64,000 bases of DNA, taken from contig MU004189.1 in assembly GCA_010093605.1 (NCBI GenBank), forward strand, positions 1,309,834 through 1,373,833, written 5' to 3'. Position numbers and translations under genes: made by a program. Source of the DNA: Lophium mytilinum (Eukaryota > Ascomycota > Dothideomycetes > Mytilinidiales > Mytilinidiaceae). This document shows, one piece after another, positions 50,085 through 63,353 of the stretch (positions are counted from its first letter, which is position 1; the number at the start of each line of letters is the position of its first letter). The notes under the pieces are model-generated. The model was not told the origin of the DNA, made no database searches, and worked only from the letters and a program-made list of their open reading frames with translations.

Positions 50085-53000
50085 CGCATGGAATGGTGTG
50101 GGTAGTTGTGGACGAACTCAGAACTAGCACGCTAGAGATGGTATGGGTCGTGTGTGGTGGACTCGAGCTATCAACAGTGGCTTAAAAATGCAGCAATGGA
50201 GAGGAAAGGGTGCTGTGTGTGGTCTTGGATAAACTCAAAACTGGCACGCTGGTATGGGTCATGTCTGGTGGGCTCGAGATATCAAAAGGCGGTATATTTT
50301 CCTAGCATGGAGAGCTGCTGTGTCTGCTGAAGAACAAGTTCTTCACTCCCGTGCTTCATGTGGTTGTCTTGTGTGGTGGCCTCGAACTTTCGAAATCGCA
50401 AAACTCTTTCGGATCATGGAGAGAGTGTTGTGTGTGGTGGAGAACAAAACATACCGCACATATCTACAATGGAGGTGTCCTGCGTAGTGGTTTCGAGCGA
50501 TCAAAAGCAGTCGAGACCTTCCCTCATGGAGGGGTACTGTGTGTGGGGGATAACAACCGCATCTTATTAAGTTTTTATGGAGGTGTCCTGCGTGGTGGTC
50601 TAGAGCGTTCAAAAGAGTGAAACGCGTTTCCTTCATGGAGAGGGCGCTGTGTGTGGTGGAGAGCAATGGATGGGCCATCCGCCATGGTGGAGTATTGGTG
50701 TGTGGTGGGCTGGTATCAACTTCCCTCTCGATGCCAGACATGGTGGGAGGTTCCTGGAGGCTTCGAGCGCGGGTCAATCAATATGCGAAGAAGATTGCAT
50801 GTGGGGTGTGGTGTGGACAACTCTCCTGCTAAATGTCACACAATTTCAGGCCATGGGGGAGTCTTTGGATCTGCATCAAACCTAGCAGGCCGCACAAGAA
50901 TGGACCGTTCAGCAAAAGCAGAGGAACTGGGAAATGGGTGTGGGAAAGTCCGCGTATTGGGTGACTCAAAATACTGGATATCTTATTATGGCAGTACCAG
51001 AAGTTCCCAATTTCTGAAAAACGTGTTAGCATACCCTGCGATGATTCGCCAAAGTTCGCACTTCCACGCCAGTCTTAAATAGGGCTTCCAAAGATCCATC
51101 TCTCCCTGGGTTGATTCAAAGCACGATAACAGAAGGTCAACATGAGCCGTGGTTCGAACTTTTGGGGGCCACCTTCTCATGTTCAGCCCTTCCTTCCAGG
51201 ATCCAAAAACCTCGTAGGCACAACGGTATGTTCGCCGTCGGAACTTCAAAAGTTAGCTCGTTCTTAAAGGATGGACCCTGGACTTCAACAATCAAGGCCG
51301 AAGGTGAGAATGGCATCGGCGGACTGTTCCTCTTCGATCAGACTGGGGCATCCGAAAAGTTCATGGTGCTTCTAGACAGACTCAATCACGGGACCTATGT
51401 GAGAGTTGGCTGTGGACGCAGTCTCCAAACGATGAGTATCTAAAATATCATGGCATTGGAAGATCGGATCTGCTGCCAAAATTGCATAGTCTCTTGAAGT
51501 ATGACACTTTCAAATTTGAGCGCAATAACAAACCAATGTGAGAGTTGGTCGTGGACCTGGACTTCAAACCTCCAGGCTAAGGAAAGTCACGGTAGCGAAC
51601 CATCGGGTCTGCTATCAAAACCAAGTATACCCATTCATCATGGTACTTCCAAAGTATCCTTCAGTAGTGCTGATGTGAGAGTCGGTTGTGGACTCGGACT
51701 TCATATTCAGTTTTTCGAGGACCTCATGGCAACAGACCATCGGGTCGAGCGTTGGTGTAGGAACCATCATACCTACTCTCAACAGCGTGGAGCACGTCGG
51801 GACGGATCGCGTTTATGGTCGGAAACCTGGCCCTCACGCTCTCTCGACTAAATATGACTATGGCGTTCGGGCTGAACATGGCGAGCGAAGAGCGTCAGCA
51901 AGCGACGTATCTTCTCTGCTATCAAACCTGCATAGTCTAATGGGGTATGGTGGTTTTAAAACGGCCCAGCAACACGTGGATGTGAGAGTTGGTTGCGGAC
52001 TTGGACTGCAATTATGCATCGTTTGGAGTTCATGGCATCGGTGGGCCGGCCGCTTTGTCAAAACTGGGTACACTACAAGGGCATGGTGCTTTTAACACAC
52101 TTCACGATAGTACCGATGTGGGAGTTGGTTGTGACTCGTACTGCTATGCATTATCGGCAGCTAATGGCATCGGCGGAACGGGACCGGGCGTTCTCCCAAA
52201 ATCTCGATCGCGTAAACCGTCCATAGCCTGTTCATCATCACTTTGAAGAAATGAACTCAATGTCGGAGAAGTTTGTGAACTCTGACTTCAGAGCTCTGGA
52301 GCTTAGGGAATATATGTGGCGGGGATTGGGATTGCTATGAAAGATGCGTTTTAAGTGCTCTGCTGCTATGATGGCTCGTCCAACATCAGACTTATACGAA
52401 ATTCTCCATGTGAGAGTATTTTGTGGACTCGGACTTTAAAAATATTCTCTAGAGAACTCATGGCAGCGGCTACTTGGACCGGCTATCAAAACTGCTCGCT
52501 ACACTGGGTTTATGGTTCTTCCAACTACAGAAAATGATGGAATCGTCGATGTGAGAGTATTTGTAGTTGTCGGACTACAAACCCTCATCCTAGAAGCTCA
52601 TGGCAGTGGGATAAATTAGTCATTCGACGATCATGACACATCTCACTTCTCGTCCATGTATGCGACCAAGAAAGATAAGTCATTCACGTTCGGTATGGAA
52701 TTGAGCAGTGATTGTGGGAGCGCTTAGTTACACTCGAGGTTGATGAAGATCGAGAAGATCAAAAGTACAGTTACTAAGCATCAATGAGCAGGACGCCCTA
52801 AGCTCATTCACTTTAGGACTGGCAATAAGTGCGGCAGTATCGTGTAATGACTGCGGCTGGGAGATTGGGTACAGGATGGGAGTATTTCCAGGGGCAATAG
52901 AGCGTTAGGCTATGACGTTGAAAGAGGTCGGGCCTCCTTCAAAAGGATCTTGGGCACTGGATCATGGCTCTTTCAATATCCCATCAACAGATCATCGATG

Positions 53001-56000
53001 TGAGAGTATTTTGCGGACTCGAACTGCAACTATAGCGCTCGGCTCGTTGATGGCTTCAGAAAACCATTCGGCTTCTTCCAGTGAAGAATAGGCTGAGGGA
53101 ATGGCGCTGCCAAAGAGCATTCCCAGGGCTTGAAAGGGGAGCTAGTTGAGGACTGAACTTTGAACTGCAGCCAAAATCTGCGGCCAAAAGGTTGATGGTC
53201 TCGGGGGATCGGGCCTGCTATCAAAACTACGCACTTGAGTATGGTCGTAGTAACCTTGGACTGGGCTCCGGTAGATAGGTGAGTGCGTTGGCATCATCAA
53301 AGTGCGTCGGCATCGCACATGGCATCGGGGTGTGTTTCCATTTCGCTCAATATCAAGCTAGGGTCGAAGCCATGGCGCTTCCAAAAGACCCGTTTGCGGG
53401 TCTAGTATGGAACTCTTTTGTGAACATAAGGCTTTAAAAACTGGAACCAATCGGAACTTATGGCACTTGGGAGTTGTTCCACTCCTTAAACATTCTCTTC
53501 TCCGACAGCATTGAAAACGCATTCTCAAACAAGCATGCCATGATTACCGAACTTGACATCTAACAAGTCGGAAATTCATGGCACTGAAGTATCACTCTAC
53601 GCTCTCAAACCTCGTACATATCGGCGAACATGTGCTACGGATTACTCCACCGGTAATTTTCCATATGTGGGAGTGCTTCGGCACCATGAGACTGAAAGGC
53701 CAAATAATATCGACCCATGGCATCGGAGAGATGTTCCCCTCGTTTGATTTCCAGTTTGGTTTTGATGCTCTGTCTTCCCGAAGAGCATTCGGAAAGCCTT
53801 ATATGACAGACTTTATGTAAACTTCTGACTCCAATCGCCAATCCAAATATGTCATGGCATTGGGCAATCTTACCGCTTCTCAAATCTACGACCCACGCTG
53901 AGAGCCGTGGCCTATACAGCCTCGAAAAAACCGTTTAGAACGAGGCTGTCATGATCGACAGACTCTGCAACCAATGAGTGCGAAATTCATGGCACTGGCG
54001 GATCATTCTGGGTCTATTGAATCTCAGAATGTGGGCGTGATTCTATGTTTCCTCGACACCAAGTCTATTTCAGAATGATGCGCAAGAGCTTTGCGATTCT
54101 CGAAATCCCAACAAAATCAATTCCTGGAGGCGGTCATGGCATTGGGGAACAGTTTCGCCTCTCAAAACTTCACGCTAAGCCATGAATCATGACTCGTACC
54201 TGAGACTCCTAGAAAGAGGCATTGGTGCAAGTAGGTCATGATCTGTGGATTCTAAATTGAGCGAGTTTAGTGCTCATGGCATCGGTACATCAGTTTGCTA
54301 CTATTGAACGAGGATTCGCCTGTATTGATGTGATTACTCGAATAAAAAGAGCAAGACCGTGCATGAAAAAGTGTTTCATGATCCTTGGGCTTTCTACGCA
54401 CCAAGATATCATTCCTATGGAGCTGGGCTCTGTTCTTCTCCTGAAGATTTGGGCCAAGCAAAAAAGAGTTTGGTGTTGCTCGCATGGAGAGAGGCGTCCC
54501 GTGTCAATTTGGAATGATCCTCAATATGTAAGAAGTAATCGAAGAAAAGTATCATGGCATCGTTGGATCGTTCCAGCTACTATCGAACGATCATCCGGGC
54601 TCGAAAAATGTAAAACCTCGAACAAAAAGCCATCCTTGAGGTGCGCATATGAGAGTACTTTGTAAACCTTGGACATCATTCAAAGCCGACAATCTAGACC
54701 GTATCATGTCGTTGGGGGATGTTTTGTCATCGAGGGTTTGGGTCAGACCAATAACAAATGGGGGCGCGTAAATCCATGGAAAGCCACGTCCCTCTGCGAA
54801 TATGATATAATACTCGGGTCCAGAAAACTCAAACTCTCGCACTCCATGGAATTGGTAGAGATTGCTGCTGTTACTAAAAGCTGATCGACTCGTATCGATG
54901 TGGTTTCTCAAACAAAAGGCCCATCAAAAGGGTGCATGTGAGAGCGCTTCGTGGCTCTTGGGGCTCAACACCTGAATTTGAGAGATGGATGTATGCTTAC
55001 ACAGAGAGATCGCTCTCTCCGTCCACTGCGGATGTGTTCGGGCCGGTGTCGTGTATTCGAGATTTCAAAACCAATCGCCGTGGCAGATAATGGGAGGGTG
55101 CTTCGTGGTTCAAACCTCTACACGACTCCCACTAATGGCACAGTGACAGCGAGCGACCGTCTTTTCTATTAACGCGAAAGAATTGCTTGGCAAGATGTTC
55201 AAGCCTCAGCGATTGGGGATACTGTAAGCACTGGGTGGGGAACCGCTATGTGCTGTTGTTCGAAGACCTACAGGCGGTTATTCAATGATCTGGTCTCTAA
55301 CAAAACATTTCTGCCGTCTATGCATGGCCATTGCTTGAGCCTGGAACTGCGGCGATGTTCTCCGCCTTAAACCTTTCCCCAAAAGATAGCGATGATCTAT
55401 TTTATGGCATTAGGAGTGGTGTTTATCCACGTACTGCGTAGTGTACCCACTCCGGCTCTGGTCAGGAATGAGAAATGACATGGTTGTCACTGCATGGCCC
55501 AGCTTTTCAATCAACAAAAATTTCCTATCTCGCATTATGGGACTTCGGGAAAGACACTACAGAGACGCGTAGGACACCTCAATTGTCCGGTTTATTGATT
55601 GCCTATGAGCTTCTGTTATCAGACTGCTATTCGAGGCCATGTATGTGCGAGAAGGTGGTAATACTAAGGGCCTCGGATGGAAGTTCGAAACACTACTTTC
55701 TGTCGTCCGATGCGGAGACCGTGGAAGACCCTTTTCTGATTGTGTTAGAGGTCTGGTATGAAACCGCGACGCCATGTCATACTATGTGTCCTTGCTTGGA
55801 TTTGCATCTTATTCTTAACAAGTGTATATAATATTGCTTCCAATAGGTAGTCAGGACACTTCGATGGGTATTCATGCGCATCGAAACCCTCATACGCTTT
55901 GGAGAAATGATCCTGAACTTCACAGTAGTTCTGGAGTTCCAAAGGGCAGGTCTTTTGTTCGAAAATGGTTTGAGGAGAATGCATGTGGCTGCTCTGAGTT

Positions 56001-58000
56001 GGCACTCGGTCAGATGCGTGATGAAAAGAACATCGTACTGCTCTGGGGTGCATGTCCCCGTGTGCGAAAGTACTGTACCGCTATAAAATGTCCAGTCTTC
56101 AATATAATCTCTCCCTCCTCCTCATGATCATAAAATGACGTTCTAGTAAGCGATGACAAGAACAACGGAAAGATATCTGTTAGAAACTAAAAGACCTGTA
56201 TCCTTCGGACATACTCACTGAAGTCTCAAAGGGTATTCGGACGCTATTCGTGATCTTGGGCACTAAAAGAAAGACTGCAAGGAGCCATGGCACTGGCAAA
56301 TCTTCCCTGCACTAAAAGCTTAGTGATAGCACTTTTGGTGCTTTCAAAACTCTGAAAGGCAGCATCGCATGCTGTAAACAGCGGTCATGCTACTGGGCCA
56401 TGTCTTTTGTTTGAAAATCTCCGAAGTTGACTCAGACCGTCTGATTTTGATATATCCCTTCTTGACATGACTGTGGATGGATTTTTAAACGACTGGGAAT
56501 AATATCCGATGCTGCTTGGACTTCAAAGGATTTATTCATCGAAGCAATGGCACTCGCAGATCTTCCCTGCACTGAAGAATATATGGAAAAAATGATCGTG
56601 GTGTTTCCAAATCTGCCATGCCAAATGGTCATGCTGCGAACAGCTGCGATGCTCCGAGATCATGCTCCGTATTCAAGAAGTTGAATAATATCTATATTCT
56701 GATCCGTCGTCAATAGCAACTCCAATCCCTTCATGGTCGTGTCTGAAACTGTGAAGAAACTCTTCTGGGCGGATGCCTCATGATCCGAGGACTGCAGGCT
56801 GCACCGAAAGCATGCATTCTTGGATCTGTTGGCCTCCGAGATACATGCTACAAACAGATATCCACGCCAGGGATTTGCCCCGGTCTACAAATTTGCACTG
56901 GGTGCAATGCATGGTTTGGTGTCGAATGAAAGGTACAAACGACGACATGGCCGGTGTGGGAGATTGAAAAATTCCAGTCGGCAGTTTTGTGAACCTTGAA
57001 CGTCATCCAGTACCCTATTTATATTCAATGAAATCGGCAGCTGTTATTGTCCATAAAGTGGCGCTTCATACTCCAATGGCTCCATCTACTCCCGACCGTC
57101 GAAGTCATGTGGCACACCTTCGGATTGCTTCGGAGGTACGAGAAGCAGTCCGAGCTGTCTTCCAAAATTTGTCAGCAGAACTGGCTCTGAATTGATACCC
57201 AAGAGGAGGATCGAAGGGTGCCCAGAAGTGGTCTGGCCACTTCAAGTATAGTAGGATATTGGTATGTTAGCCATGAGCACCGGGCTTTGGAACGCGTCCA
57301 TTCACAGATAAATTTGCATGCCTGGTCGTTGCATCTTTATAAGCTGTCGAATCAACGATTGCATGATCTTTCTGGCCTGCTGGGGAGAATGATGCCTTAT
57401 TGCATCTATTGGTCCACCGGAAAGGTGACATTCTTCGTATCGGGATACAGCGTTATTGAAGCACTAAGTCAATGACCTTTAAACCCACAAGTAAAGAGTG
57501 CCATGTGGCTTGCCGGAGTTTGAACCAAGATTAGAGAGTACTCGATGATCTGAAACCTCTCAGTCATCGGCTACAAATACGATCGAGATCAAACCGAAAT
57601 GTCGAAAAGAGGCCGCCCAGCAAAGTGATGTGCTTAAAGCTGAAACATGGTTATTTCAAAAGAGTCTTTAAAACCTGAGATCATGTGCCAACGGAAGCCG
57701 TTCCTAGTTCATCATTATTGCTGACGCTGGGACACCTTGTTAGGCCAATTTGTCATGATGATCGGACTCCATAACAATCGGCAAGAAGATCCCATGGGAC
57801 CATTACACAAGTGGAGCATGTTTGCCACTGGTATTTTGAACCTCACAACCGAACTTGCGAATGGCGATCGGAATCGAAATACCTGTACGGGCACGCCGTG
57901 ACACCGTATCATGCTGGTCAATCCCAAGGCTATGGAGTTGCATGTCCGCCGAAGAAGCTTAATGTCCTCGGACTCAGCGAATGAGATCTCGAGTCGAGGC
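50085..58000. repeat. Degenerate tandem-repeat array, period ~110 bp then ~140 bp
   Basis: No gene is found in about 8 kb, but weakly conserved boxes recur regularly. At 50.1-50.8 kb a two-part unit alternates a GTGTGTGGTGGAGAACAA box with a GCGTGGTGGTCTCGAGCG-like box every ~110 bp (about 50147, 50264, 50365, 50480, 50587, 50699). From ~51.3 kb, a CATGGCATCGG-like box recurs at about 51308, 51449, 51588, 51724, 51877, 52031 and 52162, and later at 53577, 53716, 53853, 53988, 54135, 54275, 54415, 54553, 54705 and 54844. That is a period of 131-154 bp, mostly 135-141. A GATGTGAGAGTTGG box occurs at 51398, 51537, 51671, 51980 and 52117, and a CTATCAAAAC box between them. Copies differ mainly by C/T and A/G exchanges. 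Units become unclear past ~57 kb. Confidence 0.75.
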
Positions 58001-59604
58001 GGCACCGTCGTCTGAACTTGGAATCTCAAATCAATATCGCGACTTGTGGCGCTGGCTCCTGAGTAGTTAGCTCATACCAAACCTCTTCGGGATGCATAGA
58101 AGCTGAAAAGATGAAATTCCACACCGTAACAGAAGTGGAATCCGTTCTTCCTACTAAGAGTAGTAACTGTTCTATGCCCCTTCCCGTCCTGTAAAAAGCA
58201 CGAATACCGCCAGCTCATCAAGTTCTGAGCACAGAGTCAACTTCATGTAAGAAGCGCCAGCAATTCGCTGGAGACTTTTATCAAGTGAACATCCAACTCC
58301 GAATGATCACAGTTGCTGGTCCTTGGATCGTTCAATGACAATGAATATCATCTTCTAGAGATATATTGACTCCGGGAATCGCCGAAAGCTCGAGTTTCGG
58401 TCAAACATCCTCACCAAAACATTCATGACCACTTCTGTGAGCCTAAGAGCTACAGAAAAGTCGACTTCGGCCAGATTTTATGTCCAGAGACTTTACTGGC
58501 TGCTCGAATATCCATCCTACTGTGTACCGACGTCTAAAGCGAGATAACCAGGTATAAATCTGGTCTCCCGTGAGCTTGAGCTACCACGTTCGCGATCCGT
58601 GTCTTTGGATCTCGGATTTAGGTCATCTCTGGTCATGCCTCATGGTTCTCGGGGTACAAGGTTACCCAGAAGCCAATGTCACTCATTTCGTATGGTGCCA
58701 CTGGCCTGAATGATGACCCTTAAGCATTATGGTGGAAGAATAAATCACTGCCTACAAAGTAAGTAGCCACGGGATTCGAAGACTTAAAAGGAACTGACTC
58801 GCACTATGTATTCTGGTGGCATTTGGACCTTTCTACTTTAACCTCTGAAGAGTAGAATAATTGCGGAAGCTGTATGTCACAGCTTTCGCGTCACCAGACG
58901 AAAGCAATTAAGAAGGCCTCGCGATTGGATGAGAGCGACAAGCTGTTCACTAGAACACCCTTGAGCGATGTCACTACATCGACTTCATGTACAGATTGAG
59001 CACTGACAGACTTGTATCAGTCTTGCGAGAGAAGCTACGAGTGGCTGTCTCAGAATACCTGAGTATGTATCGCGACGTCAGCGATGACGTATCTGGACAT
59101 CGGCGCAACCTATTATCTACTTCCCAGATGAGATCTTCATGCTCGTCTCTTCGGCGAGAGTTGGAATCTAGTGGAAATAATCCCTGCCTGCCTTCTACAT
59201 GTTCTCTAGCGGGATTGAGCTTGCTCTTAAGTGGAGTCTCCCATCAACGCCAACTAGGAGTAATCTGAGCTTATAGTCGGCCGAACTTGACGCTTTGCAG
59301 GTAGAAGGTTGGTTGAACAGCGGCCTGAATAGATTAATAGGCGTCATTGTGAGACAGGTCATGTTTCTTGAATTGTTTCCAGGATTTGATCCATTTCACC
59401 ACTTCTCAGTAAGTTAATGATTGAAGTGTTCCACAAGTTACAAGTCAGCCTGCGTATATATATTTACTTCCAATCTAGCTATGCTCTATTTGATATGGTA
59501 GCTAGTAATTGCATGAAGTGCACGTGATAAGTGCGCTAGCCCTCTCCCAGCTCCCTGCTAGCGCCCCGCTCGTCCCGTTCCCGTCGTTCTTGTTTCCACC
59601 ACCC

Positions 59605-59858
59605 CACGCGGGTGACACATTAAGCAATACACCAAACCTCCAAAACCGCTTAGATCAGCAAAAGTCTCCCAACAACACGACGCTCTACAGCCACCAAAAG
59701 CATGAATTAATTGATAAGAAAAGTACCATATATTTGAGCTGCTTCTGGAGACTGTAAATATCGATTTTTGGAAGTGGCTGTCTTGCAAAATCTTGGTGCA
59801 ATTTGTGGTTGAAGAGGGTAAGCTGTTTTGGTGTATCGCTTAATGTGTCACCCGCGTG
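59605..59858. mobile_element. Short MITE, 254 bp, with 5-bp target-site duplication
   Basis: Terminal inverted repeats of about 32 bp: CACGCGGGTGACACATTAAG at 59605 and its reverse complement ending at 59858, with one mismatch further inside, before the shared ATACACCAAA. The pentamer CACCC flanks both ends (59600-59604 and 59859-59863). The interior is AT-rich and non-coding. The size, repeats and duplication are those of a non-autonomous DNA transposon; the superfamily is not certain. Confidence 0.85.
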
Positions 59859-60700
59859 CACCCTTCGCCGATCACGTATCAACCACTACAGCCAACGGCC
59901 AAGCTGAGACCTATAGTCACGGCACAATCTTCAGCTGCCTACCTAAGCGGGCGTCACATGCATGTAAGGGTTTATCACCTGGATCTCAAACTGTGCCGCC
60001 TCGCTCTAGTCTCTCCGTGGCGTCCGAGCTGAAAGCTGATCACGAAGATGCACTAACCTATCCGCTATTGAAGCATACACCTCTACTGGGAAGCCATGTC
60101 GTCAAACTCCGTCGTGGTGCTTGTCAGCTTACCTTAGGCGGTGACCTCTGAACGGTCTTTCTCTCAACTTCCCTGCCTTTCGCTTTCTCTTTTCGATACG
60201 CAAAGAGGGGACCTTTTCTTCTCCCGGAGTACCCAGAGAAATATCCCGCATTGCGTTATACCTCCCGATAAGCACTACTGTCTTACAACGCAGTCATAGG
60301 TGCCGGTACTTCGTTAATTCAATTCGCTGGCTAGGTCATCACCACCGCCTGCGGCTGTTGCGCCACCAAAGTTAAATGTTGTCATTCGTTTGTAGCGCAT
60401 ATCACTTCTAGTCACACTTTCTGCATCTTAGGTCAAGCTGTAACGGCACATTCCGAGAACATGGAATCTGGGGAATCTTCAGCTGCGGCCTTGACGCCCC
60501 TAGCTAACCTCTCTTTGGTTGCACTCCGTATTATCACTAGCCATGGCTTATTTGAAGATACCAACCATTGGCAATGGCGCAGTTCTGTCATACAGCTACG
60601 CTCAGCTTTTCCGGTTTTCAGCTCCACCCACTCGACACAGCATACAGCCAACTAGGAGAAAGCGCCACGCTATAGTATACCAGTTATAGTATGTCGTATG

Positions 60701-60708
60701 TATATAAA
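60701..60708 (+). promoter_or_regulatory. TATA box of M6 protease gene
   Basis: TATATAAA stands 134 bases upstream of the ATG at 60842 and is followed by a pyrimidine-rich stretch. Confidence 0.45.
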
Positions 60709-60841
60709 CTCTTCAGCGTTATCTTGCGACTTCATCTAGTCTATTTGCTACTCACTTTATTTCGAAACCTCGACTGCTCCCTCAGTTCAACGACTCGTCG
60801 AATTCAAGGATTTCGGTCGCCTCATTCCAGCGTAGACCACC

Positions 60842-63008
60842 ATGGCCCCTCGTCACACTGATGCACCATGTTTTGTCCCTCCTCATCCCGACCTCCTTGC
60901 TCGTACCCGGACTGCGGCATTGAAGGTGCAAGGGACTGCGAACGAAGGCTCCGTCAAGGTAACTGCCCATGATCTCGTCGGAGGAGAGCGAAGGTTGCCG
61001 GGTATGAATGACGGGACAATCTTTCCCCCGTCTCATTTCGCGCAACGCACCTCTATCATGGCAATGAGTAATGCTGCGCTGGAAAGAACCCCTTTGAGTG
61101 GTGCCCTCAAGTGAGTCGTGACACGAATAGCGGTCATTGTGATATCTAACCCCGTGCACTCCCATAGGGTCGCAATTGTTCTTGTCGAGTTTCAAGACGT
61201 GAAAATGGCGGCTGGCGCGAAGGACCACTTTCAAGATCTCTTCTTTTCAACCGGAAAGATTCCGACCGGCTCTGTCAGCGAATACTATTCAGAAGTCTCC
61301 AACAAGAAGATCTCACTCACTGGCGAGGTTGTTGGACCCTTCACACTTAGCAAGAACTTGGCCTACTATGCCAACAATAGTACATAGTCTACGTCACCCC
61401 ACACTTAGAGGTGTTTGCTGACTTTAGGTTGAGATTACGGCCGCGTCTGGCCGGAGCCGAACTCCACGACCATGGCGAACGAATCACTAGACTTTGCCAT
61501 CGGAGATTTCGACTTCGCGCCATATGACAACGATGGCAATGGATACGTAAGACTCTGAGGCTCATGTGACTTAATTTTCCTTTGCTAAAGCAGCCCCAGG
61601 TCGATGCCTACGTTGTTGTTCATGCAGGTAGCGGTGCCGAAGAAACGGGAAATCTGAATGACATTTGGAGCGTCAAATGGACTTTGCCAACAGAGCGAGA
61701 AGCGAATGGTATCGTTTCATCTCATTCTACGTAGAATGAACTCTAACATACGTCTAGGCGTGAAGATATATGGATTCTTGACGGTCCCAGAAGATGCCAA
61801 GTGTGGTGTGTGCGCACATGAGTTGGGGCATCTACGTGAGTTCACTTGCGATTTTCCGATTGACGCAATCAACTCATCAATGATAGTGTTCGGCTGGCCT
61901 GACCTCTATGACACCGATTATAGCTCTGCAGGTATCGGAAACTGGTGTTTGATGTCTTTCGGTAGTTGGGGAGGTGGTGGGGACCGACCTGTACATCCTT
62001 CAGCATGTATGATTCGTTCCAGATTTATTACGACGATGTGTCCCTAACATTTTTGAAGGGTGCAAGCAAACGCAAGACTGGATTGACACCGTCACGGAAA
62101 CGGAGAACCACCAAATCAGCCTTCAAGACGTCAAGTCTGGCTTCAAAACCCATCGACTCTGGACTAATGGCAACTCAGCTAGCCAGGAGTACTACCTTAT
62201 TGAAAACAGGCAACTCACAGGCTTTGACGAGTCCCTACCTGGTGCCGGCCTACTCGTTTGGCACATCGACGATGCCGTGTCCTCCAACACAGACGAAAAC
62301 CATCCCAAGGTCAAGATCATGCAAGCCGACGGGCTCGATCAGCTCAAGGCCAACTTCGGCCGTGGAGACGCCGGCGATGTGTTCCCTGGCCTCGCCAACA
62401 ACCCTACATTCAACACTACATCCAACCCGAACAGCAAAGCGTATGCTGGAAACGATACTTATGTCTCCGTGACAAGCATCCCCCCGCCAGCTGCTTCCAT
62501 CACGTTCAACATCACCGTCAAGCCCATAGATCAACCCCCTACGGGCGACTTCGACCCAAAGAAATGGTACCGCCTCAAAAACACCTTCCAGCCCCAGACC
62601 GACTCCCTCGACGTCATCAACGACAACGGTTCTAACAGTACCGGACTCCTCCAAATGGCTCGCGATGGCAATTTCAGTGGCCAGTTCTGGCAGATTAAGT
62701 CCAACAGCGACGGCACCTACGCCCTTCGCACCCTCTTCCTCGGCCCAGATCGCCAGCTCGATGTTTACAGCAACGATAAGCTGACGCCAGTTCTTGATAA
62801 AGCCGGCTTCTTCACAGGCCAGTTCTGGATTATCAAGCCTTGGGGCGATGGCACATGGCATTTGGAGAATGCGTACGGTGGGCCGTTTCTGTACCTGGAT
62901 ACTTTGGAGGGTGGGCCGAAGGTTGCGATGAATCAGGCGAATACGGGGAGGCCGACGCAGAGGTGGACGATTACGCCGATTCGGGATATCACTGAAAGTG
63001 GATTTTGA
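60842..63008 (+). CDS. M6-family metalloprotease with ricin-like C-terminal domain, 616 aa, seven exons
   Basis: Spliced as 60842-61110, 61168-61379, 61434-61546, 61600-61708, 61758-61835, 61887-62006 and 62059-63008. The six introns are 49-57 bp and the total of 1851 nt is in frame. The zinc site is HELGH (255-259), followed after an intron by LFGWPDLYD and MSFGSWGGGGDRPVHPSAW, the typical continuation of immune-inhibitor-A type (M6) proteases. A beta-rich part with EYYLIENRQLTGFDESLPG and GLLVWHIDD follows. The last ~150 residues form a ricin-B-like trefoil, with the repeated Q-x-W signatures GQFWQI, GQFWII and QRWTI, suggesting carbohydrate binding. The start lies in ACCACCATGG. No secretion signal is visible at the N-terminus (MAPRHTDAPCFVPPHP), which is odd for this normally secreted family. 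An unannotated 5' exon is possible. Confidence 0.87.
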
Positions 63009-63353
63009 TTGAATGTGGAAAGCCTGGAGTTTTGAAAGGCCTTTCTAGCTCTTTCCCAATATCATTAGTTCGAACATACGAGAAAAGGCAAGCAAATAAG
63101 GTTTTATGAGGTAGTATGAGTGCACAGTGCTGCACATTGGGACGTTCAAACTGGTTGACCTTCAGTCGCAGGTACACAAGGTTCTCGAGATTTATTCGTT
63201 TAGGGTTTTTGTACAAGTAATTCAAGTAATTCAACTCTCACTGGATCTTGCAACGGTTGATGAACAATGATAACATTATCATTGAGTTGTAGGTAATAGC
63301 AGGACTATACGAACGCTGGGAACCCCTACAGCCCCTTGGAGTGCCTACCAAAT
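63009..63353. other. Intergenic region between convergent genes
   Basis: 345 bp of AT-rich sequence 3' to both neighbours. No gene. Confidence 0.4.

Larger units (their letters stand above)
58001..60841. other. Gene-free region with a MITE
   Basis: No supported gene. A 93-codon frame at 58987-59268 is Ser/Leu/Arg-rich without domain features. The MITE at 59605-59858 is listed separately. 60140-60840 holds the upstream region of the M6 protease gene. Confidence 0.4.

Noticed and set aside
50085-58000. CRISPR array
   Set aside because: Repeats are long, diverged and contiguous, with no identical short repeats and unique spacers; the organism is a fungus.
49220-58030. Numerous 60-155 codon frames on both strands
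   Set aside because: They follow base composition and the tandem repeat, carry no domains, and change strand and frame constantly; no splice model joined them.
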